A DNA stretch of 11,913 bases from Podaxis mareebaensis. Taxonomy: Eukaryota > Basidiomycota > Agaricomycetes > Agaricales > Agaricaceae. The notes below the pieces were generated by a model that was not told where the DNA came from, did no database searches, and worked only from the letters and a program-made list of their open reading frames with translations. A program made the position numbers and the translations under genes. Each line of letters starts with the position of its first letter. Position 1 is the stretch's first letter. The stretch spans positions 1 to 11,913 of the forward strand of contig JAEUWP010000287.1 in the NCBI GenBank assembly GCA_018524725.1, given 5' to 3'. Of this stretch, positions 8,554-11,913 are shown piece by piece.

Positions 8554-9499
8554 GCTGAGTGAGGTGTTCAACTACCTCATTCACCCCTCCTTATGGGTTT
8601 GCCATTCGACATTGCCACTCACCATTCTGACCACTCAACAGCCACCACTTTTGCTTTGTTCCCTCTGCTTCAACACCTCAATGGCATGCTGACTGGGAGG
8701 TCAGCACCAAAACTCCCCAGTAGGTGTGGAGATTGTAGATTGGCTGCACACAAAATGGCACCCAATCTCCACTCCCACTAATGATGGACCCACAACACAA
8801 ACTCTGTTGCTAATATCACCCCACTGTCCACATTGCTCTTGGACTGTTCACCCACTCTGCACCTGACTCTCCTTGCACTTGTCTCCTTCAGTAAATTAGC
8901 TCCTGCATTTCATGCTACTGGTATTCTTTCTCTTTAATATAGTAAACTTTCCATCCATTCTTTCTGCACAAGCCATATACCCACACTAGTACCACTCTCT
9001 TTTTCTTCAACATATTCCTCTGTGTTTCATATCTGTGGGATTTCATAGTGGAATAGAATAAAATCTCCTTTAATTCATTCATGGTGTTCTGATTTTCATA
9101 GACTAGAGATTTCGAGTGGTACGACATAGACAGAATATTCATGTAGATATTTTCATCAACATCATACCATAGTATAAGTATGGTCAAGATCCTTGGGACT
9201 CAACACCTGATAATTGAACCAGGTTCTGACACATACTCCATCTCGCTATCTAAGTCTGCTATGGAGCCCCTCAAACTTGGTGCTCCTCTGATTTTGTTAC
9301 ATGCCTTTCACTCTCTCTGCCCATCTTTGTCTTGATTCCATTGCCCCAACTGGCAGTATCACTCGTGTTTCTCAAATCTAACTCTTGAACTTTTCTGCCA
9401 ACTCAGTCTCATGATCCTCGACTCAGGTTTTTGAAGCCTCACAATTGACAGAAGCAATCACACCCTACCTTATTTGTTGAACTGCCACCTCATCTCTTC
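8554..9499. other. Gene-free region downstream of integrase; 3' LTR expected here but not delimited
   Basis: No convincing coding frame. The part from about 8900 to 9190 is AT-richer, with an AATAAA at 9057-9062. A purine run near 8695-8702 (GGGAGG) or 8722-8734 could be a polypurine tract, and TGTG near 8727 with CACA near 9228-9233 could be LTR ends. Without the left LTR in the window none of this can be confirmed. Positions 9235-9499 show nothing I recognise. Confidence 0.4.
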
Positions 9500-9502
9500 A
9501 GT

Positions 9503-9844
9503 GCAGACCCCAACCTTTGCACATGCTTTACTCACTGCATAACTGACCATGTGCCTATTGGTGCCTTCAGACAGTGCTTCTTCCCAGGGCACTACATCAC
9601 CTCCTGCCCATGTGGTGAAGAACTTGAAACTCAGGACCACATCATTCACCATTGTCCCCTTTATCATCAGCCTTATGGTAGTCATATGAATATCTATTGG
9701 CTCATTGAGTTTCTTCACGAAAACCCAGTAGCTTTCTCCTTTGCTGACCAGATACAAGGACCAATTACATTTGAGGACTACAACACTTGATGGCTTACTC
9801 AATGAGAGAGGCTGGCTCTACACAGTGCTCCTGACATTCATTAA
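9503..9844 (+). pseudogene. LINE ORF2 C-terminal fragment (copy C)
   Basis: A fragment of about 114 codons carrying CTCFTHC, GAFRQCFFPG, the CPC-x8-H-x4-C finger, and FADQIQGPITFEDYNT. It is closed by TGA at 9788 and again at 9803 before the ancestral TAA at 9842-9844. The first stop aligns with an intact CGA in copy B and the second with another intact CGA, so both are CpG transitions. There is no start codon of its own and it is not expected to be expressed. Confidence 0.85.
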
Positions 9845-10107
9845 AGGGTCTTTTCTCATTCTCTCTTATGTACACTTGCCTCTAGCTAGCTCCATATATT
9901 CTCTCCCTCTTCATCTTCATCTCTCTTCTCTCTCTCTATTTGAATAGTTGTACTTCATATCTTGTGCTGGTTGTCTCATCACTAGCTCCCTCACTCCCTC
10001 TCCTCATTCTTCTACTTCTCTCTCTCTTTCTTTTTCTTTTTCTTGTCTGTAGGTTTCAGTTCTTGGGACTGCTATCACACACCCTTTTGTAATAGCTAGT
10101 CTATTGC

Positions 10108-10113
10108 AATAAA
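10108..10113 (+). promoter_or_regulatory. Poly(A) signal of LINE copy C
   Basis: AATAAA seven bases before the 11-A tail, in the conserved terminal block. Confidence 0.7.
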
Positions 10114-10130
10114 TGTTGATAAAAAAAAAA

Positions 10131-10301
10131 ATAGGAGCTCATGACAGCTTCTATTGGATTATTCAATTCTTAGACCAAAACCCAGTGGTGTTCCCCTTTG
10201 CTGACCAGATACAAGGACCCATCACACAAGAGGAGTTTGCCACCTGCTGCCTCACTCACAGAGAGCAACTTACCATCAATGGAGTCCCAGATGTTCACTA
10301 A
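10131..10301 (+). pseudogene. LINE ORF2 C-terminal stub (copy D)
   Basis: The last 56 codons of ORF2, with the natural TAA stop and no premature stop. Its end (INGVPDVH) corresponds to LHGAPDIH at the end of copy B, which fixes the true ORF2 terminus for the family. The protein is only a remnant beyond the CCHC finger, which is not included. Confidence 0.8.
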
Positions 10302-10582
10302 GGTCTTTTCTTTTCTTCATTGCCTCATAGCTAGCTCCCTGCTCCTATGCCTCTTCCAATTCTATTACCTCTCTTCCTCTCTTGTGTCTTAATAAGTTAG
10401 TCTTACTCTCTTCTCAATTCATTGTCTCTAGCATAGCTCCCTTGCTCCCTACCCTCTCCTACTTCTATCTCTTCTTTCTTTCTTTCTCTTTCTCTCTAAT
10501 TTCAGTATTGGGACTGCTATTGTGCACCCATTTGTAGTAGCTAGTTCTATTGCAATAAACATTGCTTTTTTTAAAAAAAAAA
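10132..10582 (+). mobile_element. LINE copy D: very short 5'-truncated copy directly after copy C
   Basis: Similarity to copies B and C starts within a few bases of the copy C poly(A) tail (GAHDSFYWIIQFL against GIHTNIHWLIQFL). It continues through FADQIQGPIT, the natural TAA at 10299-10301, a C/T-rich 3' UTR with two diverged units (10330 and 10431), a splice-acceptor-like TTTCAG (10501-10505), AATAAA at 10554-10559, T7 and ten A (10573-10582). There is no CpG anywhere in it. It diverges more from copy B than copy C does, so it is probably the older or a different subfamily. Confidence 0.85.
10554..10559 (+). promoter_or_regulatory. Poly(A) signal of LINE copy D
   Basis: AATAAA in the conserved terminal block, 13 bases before the A run. 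Confidence 0.7.
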
Positions 10583-10715
10583 GAAACCTGGAACCTGAAA
10601 ATGTTGTCCTTGAAGAAACCAATCAAACAGCACTTCCTTTCTCAGTAACTACCACCATTGTCTCAGTGGTTCAGTTACTTGTAGCACAAGGAATACACAA
10701 ACTTGTCCTAAATCA
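10583..10715. other. Short unassigned stretch after LINE copy D
   Basis: This is the insertion target of copy D. One frame (TGA at about 10717) is open across it with a plausible hydrophobic run (TTTIVSVVQLLVAQG), but nothing is recognisable. It contains no CpG. Confidence 0.3.
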
Positions 10716-11519
10716 ATGAAAGACTCTAAAGAGACTAGTGGCATCTTTGGAGGATTCAAGAAGACTGCTTCCAGTATTTGTTCTGGTATTACTCACTATC
10801 AGCACTCTAGTGCCAGTTTAGTGCCCATCTCTACTCTCCCCTGAGACCCATCTGAGGAGCCATTCCTCCTTGACAACAATAGGGAGAACTTCTTGTACAA
10901 GCCACCCTCACCTTCACCTTCTATAGAAGCCAAGTGCTCCTACTCCACTGATCAATCACTCTCCAACAGATTGAACAAAAGCATGAAGTTCAATGATGAT
11001 GACAATGCTGCCTCTGTTTCCTCTGCTGAAGAGAACAATGATAATGATGAAGGCTCTCAAGGCCTCTCTACCCCCCACTCCATCCACCCCTCTATCACAC
11101 CAGCTTGTGATGAGATCAACCTGTCTCCAGAAATTGCTCCATCCCCAAGAGTGCTATCTCCAGCCCAAGCCATTGCTGCCTTGCATGGTTTTGTCCCTCC
11201 CACTCCCAGGACTGCTTGGGATGTTTCCCAGCCCTTGGACCCCCTTCCCTCTATTCCATCCTTTACCCCCATCTCCCCTCCTCCCACTGTGCAGCCTCAA
11301 GGCAATGCACAGCCAACCCACAGAATGGATTGGTCATCCATCTGTGACTCTCTTGGTGACACTCTGTCCCTGATAGATGTTACTGATACAAATGACACCA
11401 TGGGGCTTAATTGCCTCACATCTCTATTGAGCTTCATTGCTTCCTTTTTAAATCACTGGGCCAAAAAGGGAGATCTTTCTTCATTTGAGGGTACCCATCA
11501 CCTCATTTCCATCCTTTAA
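10716..11519 (+). pseudogene. Unrecognised Ser/Pro-rich acidic open frame with one internal TGA
   Basis: I do not recognise this protein. An ATG at 10716 opens a frame of 267 codons ending at TAA 11517-11519, interrupted only by TGA at 10842. After that stop the frame is open for about 225 codons. It encodes a Ser/Pro-rich start (KPPSPSPS), an acidic patch (FNDDDNAASVSSAEENNDND), a long Pro/Ser region (SPRVLSPAQ, PTPRTAWDV, PISPPPTV) and a more ordered end with a hydrophobic helix (LLSFIASFLNHW). The profile fits a largely disordered protein, such as a transposon-encoded ORF1 or gag, or a piece of a host gene. The TGA follows CCC and may be a former CGA. The whole frame contains no CpG. Overlapping frames here are also partly open, so coding status is uncertain. 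Confidence 0.4.
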
Positions 11520-11534
11520 TCCATTGCACACTCA

Positions 11535-11913
11535 GATCAATTGTGTTATTAAATCCCTTCAACGCATGCAACGACAAGCCGCTCTTTGGATCACAGGCGC
11601 GTTCCGCACCACTCCCACTGGTGGGGTTGAGGCTATCGCTGGTCTCATCCCCATTCAACTCCACCTCTTCAAACTCGCCAAACGGTGTTCTCTCCGCTTC
11701 CACACCCTTCCCCCTTCCCATCCCCTCAAACTGCTAACCCACGACATCGACCCCTTAGAGGCGCGCCATACCAAACAGCGCTCAACGGCGCTCGACTTCG
11801 TTTCAGACGCTCAACTGGTCACGGACCGGTTTCAGTGCCTTCATCCCAGCGCCAAACCTGGCCAGCGCCTGCTGGACTTGTTTAGCGATCAAATCAAATT
11901 TGTCGAGTGCCCT
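11535..11913 (+). mobile_element. LINE copy E: young 5'-truncated copy running off the right edge
   Basis: Homologous to copy B from about 1830 to 2195 and continuing past the window end. The frame is open from 11521 to 11913 without a stop. It covers the segment between RT and RNase H (RMQRQAALWITGAF, PTGGVEAIAGLIPIQLHLF, STALDFVSDAQLV, HPSAKPGQ). Copy B has TGA within and just before the matching stretch (1820, 1970), whereas copy E has arginine codons or lies outside. About 26 CpG occur between 11562 and 11913 against roughly ten in the matching part of copy B. It is a recent insertion, still 5'-truncated, with a 5' junction at about 11530-11548. Confidence 0.88.

Larger units (their letters stand above)
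9500..10131 (+). mobile_element. LINE copy C: short 5'-truncated copy
   Basis: Homologous to copy B from about 2915 to its end. Similarity starts at ADPNLC (9503) and runs through the CCHC finger, ORF2 stop, two-unit 3' UTR (GCTAGCTCC at 9885, ACTAGCTCC at 9981), AATAAA at 10108 and an 11-A tail (10121-10131). It is only about 630 bp long. CpG sites retained in copy B are nearly all TG or CA here, so copy C is older or more heavily mutated than copy B. Its tail directly abuts the start of copy D. Confidence 0.88.

Noticed and set aside
8915..9187. Minus-strand frame of 90 codons in the AT-richer region
   Set aside because: No recognisable motif, Lys/Tyr-rich composition expected from AT-rich DNA, no homologous copy in the window, and unlike every other coding signal it is on the minus strand.
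8727..9233. TGTG...CACA boundaries as a defined LTR
   Set aside because: Only a four-base inverted match, no second copy in the window, and the candidate primer-binding sequence does not begin with the usual TGG. Too weak to annotate.
10993..11373. Plus-strand frame of 126 codons rich in Met, Leu and Pro
   Set aside because: It overlaps the longer 10716-11519 frame, and its Leu/Pro-rich composition looks like a shifted reading of a Ser/Pro-rich, acidic sequence.
1..11913. tRNA, rRNA, CRISPR or bacterial operon features
   Set aside because: No cloverleaf, no regularly spaced short repeats and no bacterial gene organisation were seen; the content is entirely eukaryotic retroelement in character apart from one unknown frame.

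Overview
The window looks like a transposon graveyard from a filamentous fungus, most likely a basidiomycete (Agaricomycetes). I infer this from the style of the reverse transcriptases, the LINE with an RNase H domain and a C-terminal CCHC finger, and the strong CpG depletion. I see no cellular housekeeping gene, no RNA gene and no CRISPR. Every recognisable element reads on the + strand.

Layout. Positions 1-74 are the poly(A) end of a LINE (copy A). From 75 to about 8553 lies one decayed Ty3/gypsy element: gag (75-635 and 3565 to about 4340), protease (about 4480-4900), reverse transcriptase and RNase H (about 5280-6774), and integrase (about 6775-8553). It is split inside gag by a 2.9 kb, 5'-truncated LINE (copy B, 636-3564) that carries RT, RNase H, a CCHC finger, a 3' UTR, AATAAA and poly(A). 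No gene is evident from 8554 to 9499, where a 3' LTR should lie but cannot be delimited. Two more 5'-truncated LINE ends follow back to back (copy C, 9500-10131; copy D, 10132-10582). Next comes an unrecognised acidic, Ser/Pro-rich open frame (10716-11519, one internal TGA). A fifth LINE fragment (copy E, from about 11535) runs off the right edge with an intact frame.

How it fits together. The dominant signal is mutation of CpG to TpG/CpA. The Ty3 frames contain 23 in-frame TGA, one TAG and no TAA. Both reverse transcriptases have lost the second catalytic aspartate through the same apparent CpG transition. A 1.84 kb stretch (9720-11561) contains no CpG at all, and the next 352 bases contain about 26. 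The LINE copies can be ranked by CpG retention (E and A young, B intermediate, C and D old), and this agrees with the nesting order. The sequence therefore records repeated invasion by one LINE family into DNA under CpG-directed silencing or mutation. No element here appears able to move by itself.
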